A DNA stretch of 64,000 nt from Aliiroseovarius zhejiangensis (GTDB lineage Bacteria; Pseudomonadota; Alphaproteobacteria; Rhodobacterales; Rhodobacteraceae), in contig NZ_BNCH01000003.1 in the NCBI RefSeq assembly GCF_014656375.1, positions 124,001 to 188,000 on the forward strand, read 5' to 3'. This document shows positions 37,896 to 47,134 of the stretch, one piece after another. The position numbers and the translations under genes were made by a program. The notes beneath the pieces were generated by a model that was given only the letters and a program-made list of their open reading frames with translations, was not told the origin of the DNA and did no database searches. Position 1 is the stretch's first letter; each line of letters opens with the position of its first letter.

Positions 37896-38818
37896 GACAT
37901 TTCCTGGATATCAACACCACCGACACCGCCGATCTGACCGGCATGATCGCTGAGGCCACCCGGATCAAACAGGCCCGCGCAGGGAAACCGAAAGGAGCGC
38001 TGGACGAAGAACAGCCCCTCAAGGACCATATGGTTGCGCTGATCTTCGAGAAGCCGTCGACCCGGACGCGAGTCAGCTTTGACGTAGGCGTGCGCCAGAT
38101 GGGCGGGCAGACGATGGTCCTGTCCGGCTCCGAGATGCAGCTGGGCCATGGCGAGACGGTGGCCGATACGGCCCGCGTGCTGAGCCGCTATGTCGACATG
38201 ATCATGATCCGCACGTTCGAGGAAGCGACGCTGCTGGAAATGGCGGAATATGCCGATGTGCCGGTGATCAACGGGCTGACCAACCGCTCGCACCCCTGCC
38301 AGATCATGGCCGATATCCTGACCTTTGAAGAGCATCGCGGGTCGATTGCCGGGAGGAAGGTGGTCTGGGCGGGCGATGGCAACAATGTTTGTGCGTCCTT
38401 CCTGCATGCAGCCGGGCAGTTTAGTTTTGACGTGACCTTCACCGGGCCGGAAGTGCTGGACCCGGAGCAGAAATTCGTCGACGAGGCGCGTGCCAAGGGG
38501 GCGAAGATCGAGATCGTGCGCGACCCGGCGCAAGCGGTCGAGGGGGCTGACCTTGTGGTGGCGGACACCTGGGTTTCGATGCATGATGCGCCCTCGGCGC
38601 GCGAGCGGCGGCACAACCTGTTGCGCCCCTATCAGATCAACGACGAATTGATGGCCCATGCCAAGCCGGACGCCTTGTTCATGCATTGCCTGCCTGCCCA
38701 CCGGGACGAGGAAGTCACGAACACCGTGATGGACGGTCCGCAATCGGTGATCTTTGACGAGGCTGAAAACCGGCTTCACGCGCAGAAGGCAATCATGCGC
38801 TGGTGTCTGGGGGCGTGA
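37892..38818 (+). CDS. argF: Ornithine carbamoyltransferase (anabolic)
   Basis: Joins carbamoyl phosphate to ornithine, giving citrulline. The 308-residue enzyme has the phosphate-binding [11 protein letters not shown], the HPCQIMAD carbamoyl-site motif and the ornithine-loop HCLPAH. Substrate carbamoyl phosphate would come from CarAB (carB at 28.9 kb). Cotranscribed with argD. Repeat copy C follows. Confidence 0.95.
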   Translation: MRHFLDINTTDTADLTGMIAEATRIKQARAGKPKGALDEEQPLKDHMVALIFEKPSTRTRVSFDVGVRQMGGQTMVLSGSEMQLGHGETVADTARVLSRYVDMIMIRTFEEATLLEMAEYADVPVINGLTNRSHPCQIMADILTFEEHRGSIAGRKVVWAGDGNNVCASFLHAAGQFSFDVTFTGPEVLDPEQKFVDEARAKGAKIEIVRDPAQAVEGADLVVADTWVSMHDAPSARERRHNLLRPYQINDELMAHAKPDALFMHCLPAHRDEEVTNTVMDGPQSVIFDEAENRLHAQKAIMRWCLGA

Positions 38819-38820
38819 TC

Positions 38821-38893
38821 AGGGGCGTTGCCCCTGCGGTGCCACGCGGGGGCGCGTGGCACCTACCCCAGGATATTTGGGGCCAGAAGAAGC
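38821..38893 (+). repeat. Intergenic modular hairpin repeat, family 1, copy C
   Basis: Hairpin I AGGGGCGTTGCCCCT, hairpin II GGTGCCACGC paired with GCGTGGCACC, then CCCCAGGATATTTGGGGCC and AGAAGAAG. Hairpin II shares no sequence with that of copy B but is perfectly self-complementary over 10 bp, which is the strongest evidence that structure is kept. It fills the convergent space between argF and the phosphate transporter. Confidence 0.75.
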
Positions 38894-38912
38894 CGGGCGG
38901 CGTGGGACCGTC

Positions 38913-40394
38913 TCAGGAGACGATGGCGTTCAGCACGTAGAAGATCACCCCCGACATCAGAGCTGCGGCGGGGACGGTGATCACCCAGGCTGCCACGATG
39001 GTCATGAAGTGTGACCGGCGCACCAGTTTGCGGCGGCGGCGTTCCTCGGGCGCGATGCGTTTGACCTGGGGGCGGGCGGCCGATGAGCGGCGCAGGCGGC
39101 GCTCCATGTGGTATTCGCGATAAAAGCCGACGCCGAAGACGCCCCCCACCGCGATATGGGTCGAGCTGACGGGCAGGCCCAGCCAGCTTGCCACGATCAC
39201 GGTGATGGCGGCGGACAGGGCCACGCAATAGGCGCGCATCGGGTTCAGCTTGGTGATCTGGCTGCCCACCATGCGGATCAATTTCGGGCCAAACAGCATC
39301 AGGCCAAAGCTGATGCCGAACGCTCCGATCACCATGACCCAGGTCGGGATCGAGACCTTGTCAGCAAAGTCGCCCACGCTTTCCACATGCACGATGGCGG
39401 CGAGCGGGCCAACCGCGTTGGCCACGTCATTGGCGCCATGGGCAAAGGAAAGCAGAGCCGCCGAGAAGATCAGCGGCAGGGCAAACAGCGCCTTCAGGGA
39501 CTTGGTTCGGTTCTCGAGCCCCCGGGCTTGGCGGGCGATCAACGGGGCGGTGACGAAATAGGCGACCGCGCCGATACCGGCACCGATCAAAAGCGCGGTG
39601 CCAATATCGATCTTCACGACCTTCTTCAGACCCTTGATCGACAGATAGGCGCCGAACGCAGCGGCCATGATGCCGATCAGCACCGGCACCCAGCGTTTCG
39701 CCGCGGCAATCTTATCTTCCTGATAGATAATCTTGTGCTTGATCAACGCCAGGAACAGCGCGGCGATTGCGCCGCCCAGCACGGGCGAGATGACCCAGGA
39801 GGCAGCAATCTTGCCCATCGTGCCCCAACTGACCGCGGAAAACCCCGCAGCGGCAATGCCTGCCCCCATCACGCCACCCACGACCGAATGGGTGGTGGAC
39901 ACGGGCGCGCCGATCCAGGTGGCAAGGTTCACCCACAGCGCCGACGAGATCAGCGCCGCCATCATGGCCCAGACAAAGACACGGCTTTGGTCAAAGCCCG
40001 TGGGGTCGATGATCCCTTTCGAGATGGTCGAGACCACGTCCCCCCCTGCCAGAAGCGCGCCTGCGCTTTCACAGATGATCGCGATGATGATGGCGCCCCC
40101 CATGGTCAGCGCATTCGCGCCGACCGCCGGCCCCATGTTGTTGGCCACGTCATTCGCCCCGATGTTCAGCGCCATGTAGGCTCCGAAAGCAGCGGCGGTC
40201 ACGACGACCAGAGAGGTTGGGGACTGGCCGAAGAACACGGCAGCGCCCAGCGCGGCGATAACAATAAATGCAAGGGCGATCCCCATGCCGACCAGCGGGC
40301 GCGAAACATATTGTGTGGCGTATTCAACCTGGCTGATCCGGTTCAGATCCTTGTCCAGCGTCTTCCACTGGCTGCCGCGTTTTTCTGCGCCCAT
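38913..40394 (-). CDS. pit: PiT-family inorganic phosphate transporter
   Basis: A 493-residue integral membrane symporter of the PiT family (phosphate with H+ or Na+). The duplicated signature GANDVANNMGPAVGA and HGANDVANAVGPLAA is evident, with about 10-12 hydrophobic segments. The start at ATG 40394 (MGAEKRGSQWKTL) gives a polar N-terminal 45 residues, longer than in E. coli PitA. No pho-box or PhoU gene is seen nearby. Convergent with argF; repeat copy C lies between. Confidence 0.92.
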   Translation of the reverse strand: MGAEKRGSQWKTLDKDLNRISQVEYATQYVSRPLVGMGIALAFIVIAALGAAVFFGQSPTSLVVVTAAAFGAYMALNIGANDVANNMGPAVGANALTMGGAIIIAIICESAGALLAGGDVVSTISKGIIDPTGFDQSRVFVWAMMAALISSALWVNLATWIGAPVSTTHSVVGGVMGAGIAAAGFSAVSWGTMGKIAASWVISPVLGGAIAALFLALIKHKIIYQEDKIAAAKRWVPVLIGIMAAAFGAYLSIKGLKKVVKIDIGTALLIGAGIGAVAYFVTAPLIARQARGLENRTKSLKALFALPLIFSAALLSFAHGANDVANAVGPLAAIVHVESVGDFADKVSIPTWVMVIGAFGISFGLMLFGPKLIRMVGSQITKLNPMRAYCVALSAAITVIVASWLGLPVSSTHIAVGGVFGVGFYREYHMERRLRRSSAARPQVKRIAPEERRRRKLVRRSHFMTIVAAWVITVPAAALMSGVIFYVLNAIVS

Positions 40395-40602
40395 CCTTGG
40401 CCCCCTGGCTCTGTGTTCTGACACGGCCAGATGACGACCGTTGCAGTTCAGCGCCTGCGCTAGACTGTCAGGACCATGATTGCAACAGATTCGGGCTGTT
40501 GCGCGGCGCGAGACGGGGAAGTGTGATCCGACCGCTTCGGCCAGCTGACCCGGTGGTCAGGCCATGCCCGCAGAGGCAGGGGTGGCGATGCAAAGGGAGC
40601 GG

Positions 40603-41061
40603 TCAGAATTCCTGCAAGATCTTTTGCAGTTCCCTTTCCTTGACCATATCAGCCGCCTGTTCCGCCGGAACCCAAGTGCGGGTACGTTCGTCGGCTTCGG
40701 GAAAATCATCGGCCAGTTTTTCCACCTTCAGCGGGAAGACGGTGGTCGTGCAACGGGCGATCCCACCAAAATCCATTTCTTTTTCAGATTCGAACGCGCC
40801 GATCGGGGCATGATCCAGCTGGCCCTTGGCGACGCCGGCTTCTTCCCATGCTTCTTGCCGGGCGGCTTCTGCTGCATTTTTGCCATCCATCGGCCAACCT
40901 TTGGGCAGGATCCAGCGGCCAGTGCCGCGCGACGTCACCAACAACACTTCTTTGTCGTCGCCTGTCCCGCGATAGCACAACGCGGCGACCTGCACCCGGT
41001 TGGGGCGTTGGAACATGGGGGCGACGACCTCTTCCCAGGCCTGTTTCAGCAATGATGACAT
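40603..41061 (-). CDS. Nudix hydrolase, DIPP-like
   Basis: A 152-residue cytoplasmic hydrolase starting MSSLLKQAWEEVVAPMFQ. The Nudix box (about residues 54-76) reads GWPMDGKNAAEAARQEAWEE then AGV, with an RWILPKG lead-in. This variant resembles the diphosphoinositol-polyphosphate/dinucleoside polyphosphate phosphohydrolase group. Substrate uncertain. The open frame upstream to 41286 is not family-like; ATG 41061 is favoured. Confidence 0.85.
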   Translation of the reverse strand: MSSLLKQAWEEVVAPMFQRPNRVQVAALCYRGTGDDKEVLLVTSRGTGRWILPKGWPMDGKNAAEAARQEAWEEAGVAKGQLDHAPIGAFESEKEMDFGGIARCTTTVFPLKVEKLADDFPEADERTRTWVPAEQAADMVKERELQKILQEF

Positions 41062-41185
41062 TTTCGTACCTGCGCTCTCGGAGCTTTGCTCAGTTTTTAT
41101 TGTAGATGTTAAGATATGGTAATTGTGGGTTAAATTGCAAGTTTGACCGCCAGAACCACCGATTTTGGGCGCTATCTGACCGGTT

Positions 41186-43639
41186 TCAACCCTTGCGGGG
41201 CTTGGCGCGCAGGGTCGGATCGGCCTGGGTCGGGTCTTCGGGCCAGGGATGTTTGGGATAGCGCCCGCGCATGTCCTTGCGCACATCCTGATAGCTGTTC
41301 GCCCAGAAATTCGGGATGTCCGTGGTGGTTTGCACCGGGCGTCCGGCGGGTGACAGAAGGGTCACACGCAGCGGCGTAGTGCCGATCATCGGGTGGCGGG
41401 TGGTGCCGAACATTTCTTGCAGGCGCAGGCTGATTTCCGGGACCTCGCCGCCATAATCGATGGGGATCCGGCGTCCCATCGGCGTGGTGAAATGGGCAGG
41501 CGCCTCGTGGTCGACAAGGGACATCTGTGCCCAGTCAAGTCGGGCACGCAACGCGTCCAGCGGATCGAACCGCTTCCAGTCGGCGGCAGACCGCACGCCC
41601 TCAAGATGTGGCAGCAACCATTCCTCGAGCTGGTTCATCAGGGCGTCATCGGTCATGTCAGGCAGATCCGCCCCGCCCAAACGCAAAAGCTCGACCCGTG
41701 CGATGAACCGGCGTGCCGCATCCGTGGGGCGCAAGCCCAGATCGCGCACCCCGTCCAGCATGGCGCGGGCCATGGCATCGGCCGGGGCGTCCTTCCACTG
41801 GCGGTCATCCAAGACAAGGGCACCCAGTCGTTCCCGACGCCGCGCCACCACGCGGCCTTCGCGTTTGGACCAGGCGACGTGATCAACCCAGACGATCTCG
41901 TCCCCGAAAGTCGCACGCAACTCACCCTCGCTGATCCGGATCGCCTGACGGATTCGGGCCTCGCGCGGGTTGCCATCGGTGTCGGTGACGACGATCAGTC
42001 GCGCTGCGGCCAAGGGGTCGCTGTCTTCGATCACCGCCCCTTTCCCGCCGGACAAAACAAAGCGCGGCGCATCACCCGGTCGACGCAACCCGACGCGATC
42101 GGGATAGGCCAGCGCGGCCATCTGGGCGTCGCTCAGCTCGCCCGAAGGGGTGTCAATCAGCCGACGCAGGCGTTTGGCTTCGGTGCGGATCCGTTCGATG
42201 GTGCCGCGATTGGGTGTCATTCCCCGGTTTGCGGTAAATCCTTTCGGGTCGCGGATCGCCTCCAGCCGGAGTGACAGATCGACCGGGGCAGAGCGGGGAA
42301 GGGGATCGCGCTCACCCCACAATGCGGCCAAGGGGGCGGCGTCAGGTCCGGCTGTGGCGAGCATATGACCCAGACGCGGATGCAGGGGTAAGCGAACCAG
42401 TCTGCGCCCATGCGTGGTGATCCGCCCCGTTGCATCCAGCGCACCCAGAGACCGCAGCAACGCCTGCGCCTCGGTCAGCACGCCCGCGTTCGGAGGTGTC
42501 AGGAAGGCAAGCCCCGCGCCGTCCGGCGCCCCCCATGCGGCAAGCTCCAACGCCAATGGCGCCAGATCGGCGGTTTCAATCTCGGCCGGTGGAAAGGGGG
42601 GCAGCCCGCCTTCTTCCCCCTTGGTCCAAAGCCGATAGCAGACGCCCGGCGCGACGCGACCCGCACGCCCGCGCCGCTGTTCGGCTTCGGCTTTCGATAC
42701 GCGCTCTGTCACCAGCCGTGACATGCCGGACCCGGCATCGAAGCGCGCGCGGCGGGACCAGCCTGCATCGACCACCACGCGGATATCCTGAATGGTCAGG
42801 GATGTCTCGGCGATCGCGGTGGCCAGCACGACCTTACGGCCCGATGCGGCAGGAGCGATCGCGGCGCGCTGGGCGGCAAACGGCATCGCGCCGAACAACG
42901 GGTGCAGATGGCAATCGTCAGGCAAATGCGGGCGCAGCGCGGCTTCGCTGCGACGAATTTCGCCTTCGCCAGGCAAAAACACCAAAACGCCGCCTTCGGT
43001 TTGGGCCAGCGCTTCGCGCACCAGGGTGGCGGTGGCGTCGGGCAGACGCGCGGTTTTGGGCAAAGGGGCGGGCAGGTGGCGGGTTTCGACCGGAAAGGCG
43101 CGCCCATCCGAGCGCAGGATGGGGGCATCATCCAGCAGCCGGGCAACCGGTTCGGCATCCAGCGTCGCCGACATCACGACCAGTTTCAGGTCGTCGCGCA
43201 AGGCCTGCATCGCCTCCCAGGTCAGCGCAAGACCCAGATCAGCGTTCAGCGAGCGCTCGTGAAATTCGTCAAAGATCACCGCGCCGATCCCGGCGAGCGA
43301 AGGGTCCGACTGCAGCATCCTTGTCAGGATGCCTTCGGTCACGACCTCGATCCGGGTGGCGGTGCTGACCTTGGCTTCGCCCCGGATGCGATAGCCGACG
43401 GTGCCACCCACCTGCTCGCCCAGCGTTTGCGCCATGCGCTCTGCGGCGGCGCGGGCGGCCAGTCGGCGTGGCTCCAACATCACCAGCTTGCCGTCGAACA
43501 CACCGGCGTCAAGAAGGGCCAGTGGCACGACGGTGGTTTTCCCGGCCCCTGGCGGTGCCATCAGAACAGCTCGCTGTGCCCGTCGCAAAGCGGTCAGAAG
43601 GTCGGGGATCGCGTCATGTATGGGCAGGCGGTCGTTCAT
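41186..43639 (-). CDS. hrpB: ATP-dependent RNA helicase HrpB
   Basis: An 817-residue DEAH-type superfamily 2 helicase of uncertain cellular role, common in proteobacteria. Motif I is MAPPGAGKTTVVPLAL, motif II is IFDEFHERSL (DEFH), motif III MSATLDAEPVARLL, and motif VI QRRGRAGRVAPGVCYRLW. The HrpB-specific C-terminal part follows from about residue 560 to the end. Divergent from meaB. Confidence 0.93.
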   Translation of the reverse strand: MNDRLPIHDAIPDLLTALRRAQRAVLMAPPGAGKTTVVPLALLDAGVFDGKLVMLEPRRLAARAAAERMAQTLGEQVGGTVGYRIRGEAKVSTATRIEVVTEGILTRMLQSDPSLAGIGAVIFDEFHERSLNADLGLALTWEAMQALRDDLKLVVMSATLDAEPVARLLDDAPILRSDGRAFPVETRHLPAPLPKTARLPDATATLVREALAQTEGGVLVFLPGEGEIRRSEAALRPHLPDDCHLHPLFGAMPFAAQRAAIAPAASGRKVVLATAIAETSLTIQDIRVVVDAGWSRRARFDAGSGMSRLVTERVSKAEAEQRRGRAGRVAPGVCYRLWTKGEEGGLPPFPPAEIETADLAPLALELAAWGAPDGAGLAFLTPPNAGVLTEAQALLRSLGALDATGRITTHGRRLVRLPLHPRLGHMLATAGPDAAPLAALWGERDPLPRSAPVDLSLRLEAIRDPKGFTANRGMTPNRGTIERIRTEAKRLRRLIDTPSGELSDAQMAALAYPDRVGLRRPGDAPRFVLSGGKGAVIEDSDPLAAARLIVVTDTDGNPREARIRQAIRISEGELRATFGDEIVWVDHVAWSKREGRVVARRRERLGALVLDDRQWKDAPADAMARAMLDGVRDLGLRPTDAARRFIARVELLRLGGADLPDMTDDALMNQLEEWLLPHLEGVRSAADWKRFDPLDALRARLDWAQMSLVDHEAPAHFTTPMGRRIPIDYGGEVPEISLRLQEMFGTTRHPMIGTTPLRVTLLSPAGRPVQTTTDIPNFWANSYQDVRKDMRGRYPKHPWPEDPTQADPTLRAKPRKG

Positions 43640-43752
43640 GCCTCCTTATCGGACGTGGCGCGCATATCGTCCAGTGGCCGTACGGATGTTAGCGCGCCGC
43701 TCTGGACAGTCCGGGTCCCACGGGGCATGACTGTCCGAAAGTTGGAGGCAGC

Positions 43753-44739
43753 ATGGATATTCAAGATCTGGCAGGGCGGGTGCAATCTGGCGAGCGACGG
43801 GCGCTGGCCCGGGCCATCACCCTGGTTGAAAGCGGTCGTGCCGACCACCGCGCGCAGGCCGGGGCGCTGCTGGACCAACTGGCACCCTTGGGCCGCCAGG
43901 CCCTCCGCATCGGCCTGTCAGGCACACCAGGCGTGGGCAAGTCGACGTTTATCGAAGCGTTCGGCATGTTCCTGATCGGGCAGGGGCTTAAAGTGGCCGT
44001 GCTGGCGGTCGATCCCAGCTCGGCCCGCTCGGGCGGTTCCATACTGGGTGACAAGACGCGGATGGAACAACTGAGCCGCGAGAAAAACGCCTTCATCCGT
44101 CCCTCGCCATCGCAATCGCAACTGGGCGGTGTGGCGCGCCGCACCCGCGAGGCCGTGGCCCTGTGCGAGGCGGCGGGCTTTGACGTTGTGCTGATCGAAA
44201 CCGTGGGCGTGGGACAATCGGAAACCATGGTCGCGGAAATGTCTGACCTGTTCCTGCTTCTGTTGGCCCCCGCGGGTGGCGACGAGTTGCAAGGCGTCAA
44301 GCGTGGCATCATGGAGATCGCCGACCTGATCCTGGTCAACAAGGCCGATGGGGATCTGAAACAGACCGCGATGCGCACCTGTGCGGATTACGCAGGCGCC
44401 CTGCGATTGCTGCGCAAGCGCGCCTATGACCCGGCAGGCTTTCCAAAGGCTATGACCGTGTCTGCCGTGACGCAGGACGGGTTGGCTGATGCCTGGGCCG
44501 CAATTGGCGAACTGATCGACTGGCGCCGTGCGAACGGATATTGGGACAGCCGCCGCGCCCAGCAGTCACGCCACTGGTTCGAGGAAGACGTGCGTATGGG
44601 TCTGCTGTCGGTGCTGAATCGCAAGGACACCCGCGCACGAATCGAAACGCTTGGGGCTCAGGTCGCCGCGGGCAAGCTTTCGGCGAGCCGTGCGGCAGAG
44701 GACATCCTGGCCCACCTGCGCCCCACCGGCGAGCCCTGA
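43753..44739 (+). CDS. meaB: Methylmalonyl-CoA mutase-associated GTPase MeaB
   Basis: G3E-family P-loop GTPase that protects and reactivates the B12-dependent (methyl- or ethyl-)malonyl-CoA mutase. The 328-residue sequence has Walker A GTPGVGKSTFIEAF, VLAVDPSSARSGGSILGDKTRM, the VVLIETVGVGQSE switch region and LVNKADGD base-binding motif. GGAGG lies 6 bases before the ATG. mce, from the same metabolic branch, is at 23.7 kb. No mutase gene is in the window. Confidence 0.94.
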   Translation: MDIQDLAGRVQSGERRALARAITLVESGRADHRAQAGALLDQLAPLGRQALRIGLSGTPGVGKSTFIEAFGMFLIGQGLKVAVLAVDPSSARSGGSILGDKTRMEQLSREKNAFIRPSPSQSQLGGVARRTREAVALCEAAGFDVVLIETVGVGQSETMVAEMSDLFLLLLAPAGGDELQGVKRGIMEIADLILVNKADGDLKQTAMRTCADYAGALRLLRKRAYDPAGFPKAMTVSAVTQDGLADAWAAIGELIDWRRANGYWDSRRAQQSRHWFEEDVRMGLLSVLNRKDTRARIETLGAQVAAGKLSASRAAEDILAHLRPTGEP

Positions 44740-44750
44740 TCCCCGGCGCC

Positions 44751-44785
44751 TTTTCTGGTCTGAAATATTCCGGGGTGATCGGGCC
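44751..44785 (-). repeat. Intergenic repeat, family 1, copy E (partial)
   Basis: On the minus strand it reads CACCCCGGAATATTTCAGACC then AGAAAA, matching the conserved tail of family 1 with several changes. It starts 12 bases after the meaB stop. No clear hairpin pair can be seen beside it, so this copy appears degraded. Confidence 0.45.
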
Positions 44786-44893
44786 TGTCGCGAGGAGTAG
44801 CGCCCTGTGCCCGCCGCATCCCGACACGCAGGGGTTGATCAGCGCTAACATCTGGAGTAGCGTCCCCTCAGCACATGAAGGAGAGATGCCGGA

Positions 44894-44926
44894 TGCACAA
44901 TATTAGGACCCTATATCGAGCGTAGG
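44894..44926 (+). CDS. Possible short leader ORF upstream of the ABC exporter
   Basis: ATG with GGAGAG about nine bases upstream encodes MHNIRTLYRA, ending in TAG. A tight hairpin GGGCTG-TCGT-CAGCCC (44939-44954) follows, about 40 bases before the transporter gene. This could be a leader peptide with a structured mRNA leader, or chance. No biosynthetic codon bias is seen. Confidence 0.2.
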
Positions 44927-44996
44927 CACGGTCCTGATGGGCTGTCGTCAGCCCCGTCCATCACATCTCTGATTTCCAAGCGCATGGAGCGCCTTC

Positions 44997-46826
44997 ATGT
45001 ATCGTCTTTTCGAAAATCTTGTCGACCCGTTTGCCCCGCATGATGCGGGCACGCCGCCCAATAATCTTTGGCCCTTCTTCAAGTCTCAGTTCGGACCGTT
45101 CCGTAAATGGATGGTCTGGATGGCCCTGACCGGCGTGCTGGTCGCCCTGATTGAAACCGGATTGATCTTCTATACCGGTCGGGTGGTCGATCTGATGAAC
45201 CTGTCGACGCCGCAAGGTTTCTGGGGGGAACATGGGGTCGAACTTCTGATCGCAGCGGTGTTCATCATCTTCCTCAGACCGCTGGCGATCACGCTGAACC
45301 GTTTCTTTCTTGAACAAACCCTGGCCGGCAACATGCAGGAACAGGTGCGCTGGCGGGCACACCGGCATCTTCTGGGGCAGTCCTTGAGCTTTTTCCAGAA
45401 CGACTTTGCCGGACGCCTGTCCAACCGCGTGATGCAGCTTGGGCCAGCAGTCGAGGACAGCACCTATATGTTCTTCGAAGGCATCTTCTATGCCACCACA
45501 TATGTGTTGAGCGCGATGGTCATTCTGGGGCAGGTCGACATTCGACTTGCGCTGCCACTGGGCGTCTGGCTGGTCTTCTATGTGCTTTACGTGCGCTATA
45601 TCGCCAAGCGCGTGTCGGTGGCGTCCGAGAAATGGTCCGATGCAAGGTCTCTGGTGACGGGGCGGATCGTCGACGCTTATGCCAATATCGAAAGCGTGAA
45701 GCTGTTCTCGCAAGGGGCGGGTGAAGAACGCTATGCGTTGTCGTCGCTCAAACGGTTGCGGCTCAGGTTCCAGCGGTTCCTGCGCCTGATGACCGAGCTC
45801 AGCTTTGGGCTGAACCTGTTGAACGGCCTGCTGATCGTGGGCGTGTTGGGCGCGGCGGTCTGGCTGTGGACGCAAGGCGAGGTGTCGGTGGGCGAGGTCG
45901 CCGCCGCCTCGGCGCTGGTGGTGCGCCTGAACGGGATGTCGGGCTGGATCATGTGGGTGACAATCCGCCTGTTCGAGCATATGGGCGTGATCCGTGAGGG
46001 CCTGCGGTCCATCGCCGTGGCGCACGAGCTGCAGGACGCCAAGGACGCGCGGGATCTGGTCATCGACCGGGGCGAGATCACGTTCGACAAGCTGACGCAT
46101 CACTATGGCAAGGGATCGGGCGGATTGGACAATGTGTCCCTGACCGTGCAGCCGGGGGAAAAGGTCGGGCTTGTGGGTCGGTCGGGCGCGGGCAAGTCCA
46201 GCCTTGTGAATCTTTTGATGCGCTTTCGCGACCCCGAAGGTGGGCGGATCCTGATTGACGGGCAGGACGTGTCCGCCGTGACACAGGACAGCCTGCGCGC
46301 GCAGATTGGTATGGTCACGCAGGACAGCAGCCTGTTGCACCGCTCGGTGCGGGCAAACATCCTTTATGGGCGCCCGGAGGCCACCGAAGCGCAGATGATC
46401 GCCGCCGCCGAACGGGCCGAAGCGCATGAGTTCATCCAGTCGCTGGAGGACCCGCAGGGCCGGCGCGGCTATGACGCGCATGTGGGCGAGCGCGGTGTGA
46501 AACTGTCGGGCGGGCAGCGCCAGCGGATTGCGATAGCGCGGGTGATGCTGAAAGATGCCCCGATCCTTGTGCTGGACGAGGCGACATCGGCGCTGGACAG
46601 CGAGGTCGAGGCCGCCATTCAGAAGACGCTTTACGGAATGATGGAGGGCAAGACCGTGATTGCCATCGCGCACCGTCTGTCAACCATTGCGCAGATGGAC
46701 CGGATCGTCGTCCTGGACGAGGGCCGGATCATCGAAAGCGGCAGCCACGACGCGCTGCTGGCCCGGGGCGGCACCTATGCCGGGCTTTGGGATCGGCAAT
46801 CGGGTGGTTTTCTGGGAGAGGAATGA
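44997..46826 (+). CDS. ABC exporter, fused permease and ATPase
   Basis: A 609-residue half-transporter. The N-terminal part (about 30-320) has six hydrophobic segments of a type IV ABC transmembrane domain. The C-terminal ATPase has Walker A GLVGRSGAGKSSLVNLLM, Q-loop MVTQDSSLLHR, signature KLSGGQRQRIAIARVML and Walker B PILVLDEATSALD. It resembles MsbA/lipid or multidrug exporters, but the substrate is not known. It would act as a homodimer. Preceded by a 260-base leader region with repeat copy E. Confidence 0.9.
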   Translation: MYRLFENLVDPFAPHDAGTPPNNLWPFFKSQFGPFRKWMVWMALTGVLVALIETGLIFYTGRVVDLMNLSTPQGFWGEHGVELLIAAVFIIFLRPLAITLNRFFLEQTLAGNMQEQVRWRAHRHLLGQSLSFFQNDFAGRLSNRVMQLGPAVEDSTYMFFEGIFYATTYVLSAMVILGQVDIRLALPLGVWLVFYVLYVRYIAKRVSVASEKWSDARSLVTGRIVDAYANIESVKLFSQGAGEERYALSSLKRLRLRFQRFLRLMTELSFGLNLLNGLLIVGVLGAAVWLWTQGEVSVGEVAAASALVVRLNGMSGWIMWVTIRLFEHMGVIREGLRSIAVAHELQDAKDARDLVIDRGEITFDKLTHHYGKGSGGLDNVSLTVQPGEKVGLVGRSGAGKSSLVNLLMRFRDPEGGRILIDGQDVSAVTQDSLRAQIGMVTQDSSLLHRSVRANILYGRPEATEAQMIAAAERAEAHEFIQSLEDPQGRRGYDAHVGERGVKLSGGQRQRIAIARVMLKDAPILVLDEATSALDSEVEAAIQKTLYGMMEGKTVIAIAHRLSTIAQMDRIVVLDEGRIIESGSHDALLARGGTYAGLWDRQSGGFLGEE

Positions 46827-46862
46827 CGCCATGGCATTCGGTGGCTCACGATGTGAGCCTGG

Positions 46863-46923
46863 AAGGGGCCTTGCCCCTCTGCGCGTGCGCGCATTCACCC
46901 CAGGATATTTCTGGCCAGAAGAA
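46863..46923 (+). repeat. Intergenic modular hairpin repeat, family 1, copy D
   Basis: Hairpin I AGGGGCCTTGCCCCT, hairpin II TGCGC-GTGC-GCGCA, tail CCCCAGGATATTTCTGGCC then AGAAGAAG. Nearly identical to copy B: two substitutions over about 61 bases, one in the loop of hairpin II and one in the tail. It lies between the ABC exporter and rpmB, in a 308-base gap without a gene, which otherwise holds the rpmB promoter and leader hairpin. Confidence 0.75.
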
Positions 46924-46982
46924 GCCATCTAGCCGGGTTTGGGCGGGCAGGGGAAAATCATGTCCGAAGCGGCAAGACTCAC

Positions 46983-47011
46983 TTGACGCGCCTATGGAAG
47001 GCGTCTAATTA
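46983..47011 (+). promoter_or_regulatory. Sigma-70 type promoter of rpmB
   Basis: TTGACG (46983-46988) and TAATTA (47006-47011) are separated by 17 bases. Transcription would start near 47018, giving a leader of about 117 bases before rpmB. No other gene lies downstream in between. Confidence 0.65.
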
Positions 47012-47027
47012 CCGCGAACGGAATTTG

Positions 47028-47049
47028 GGGCGCTGCCAGTGCGGCGCCC
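47028..47049 (+). promoter_or_regulatory. Hairpin in the rpmB mRNA leader
   Basis: GGGCGC pairs with GCGCCC around a ten-base loop, within the long 5' leader of rpmB. Ribosomal protein mRNAs are often feedback-regulated by such structures, but no known L28 leader motif is recognised. Confidence 0.3.
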
Positions 47050-47134
47050 GTTTGTATTGACCGGCTGGACGTGAACGGCGCGAGGGCGCACCGGAAAGAT
47101 CACCAATCTGGCCCGAGAAAGCAAGGAAAGAGCC

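Noticed and set aside
39108-40421. 437-codon frame opposite the phosphate transporter
   Set aside because: Shadow of the PiT gene, with low-complexity Asp/His/Arg sequence.
44961-46673. 570-codon frame opposite the ABC exporter
   Set aside because: Shadow; His/Arg/Gln-rich composition typical of antisense reading of GC-rich codons.
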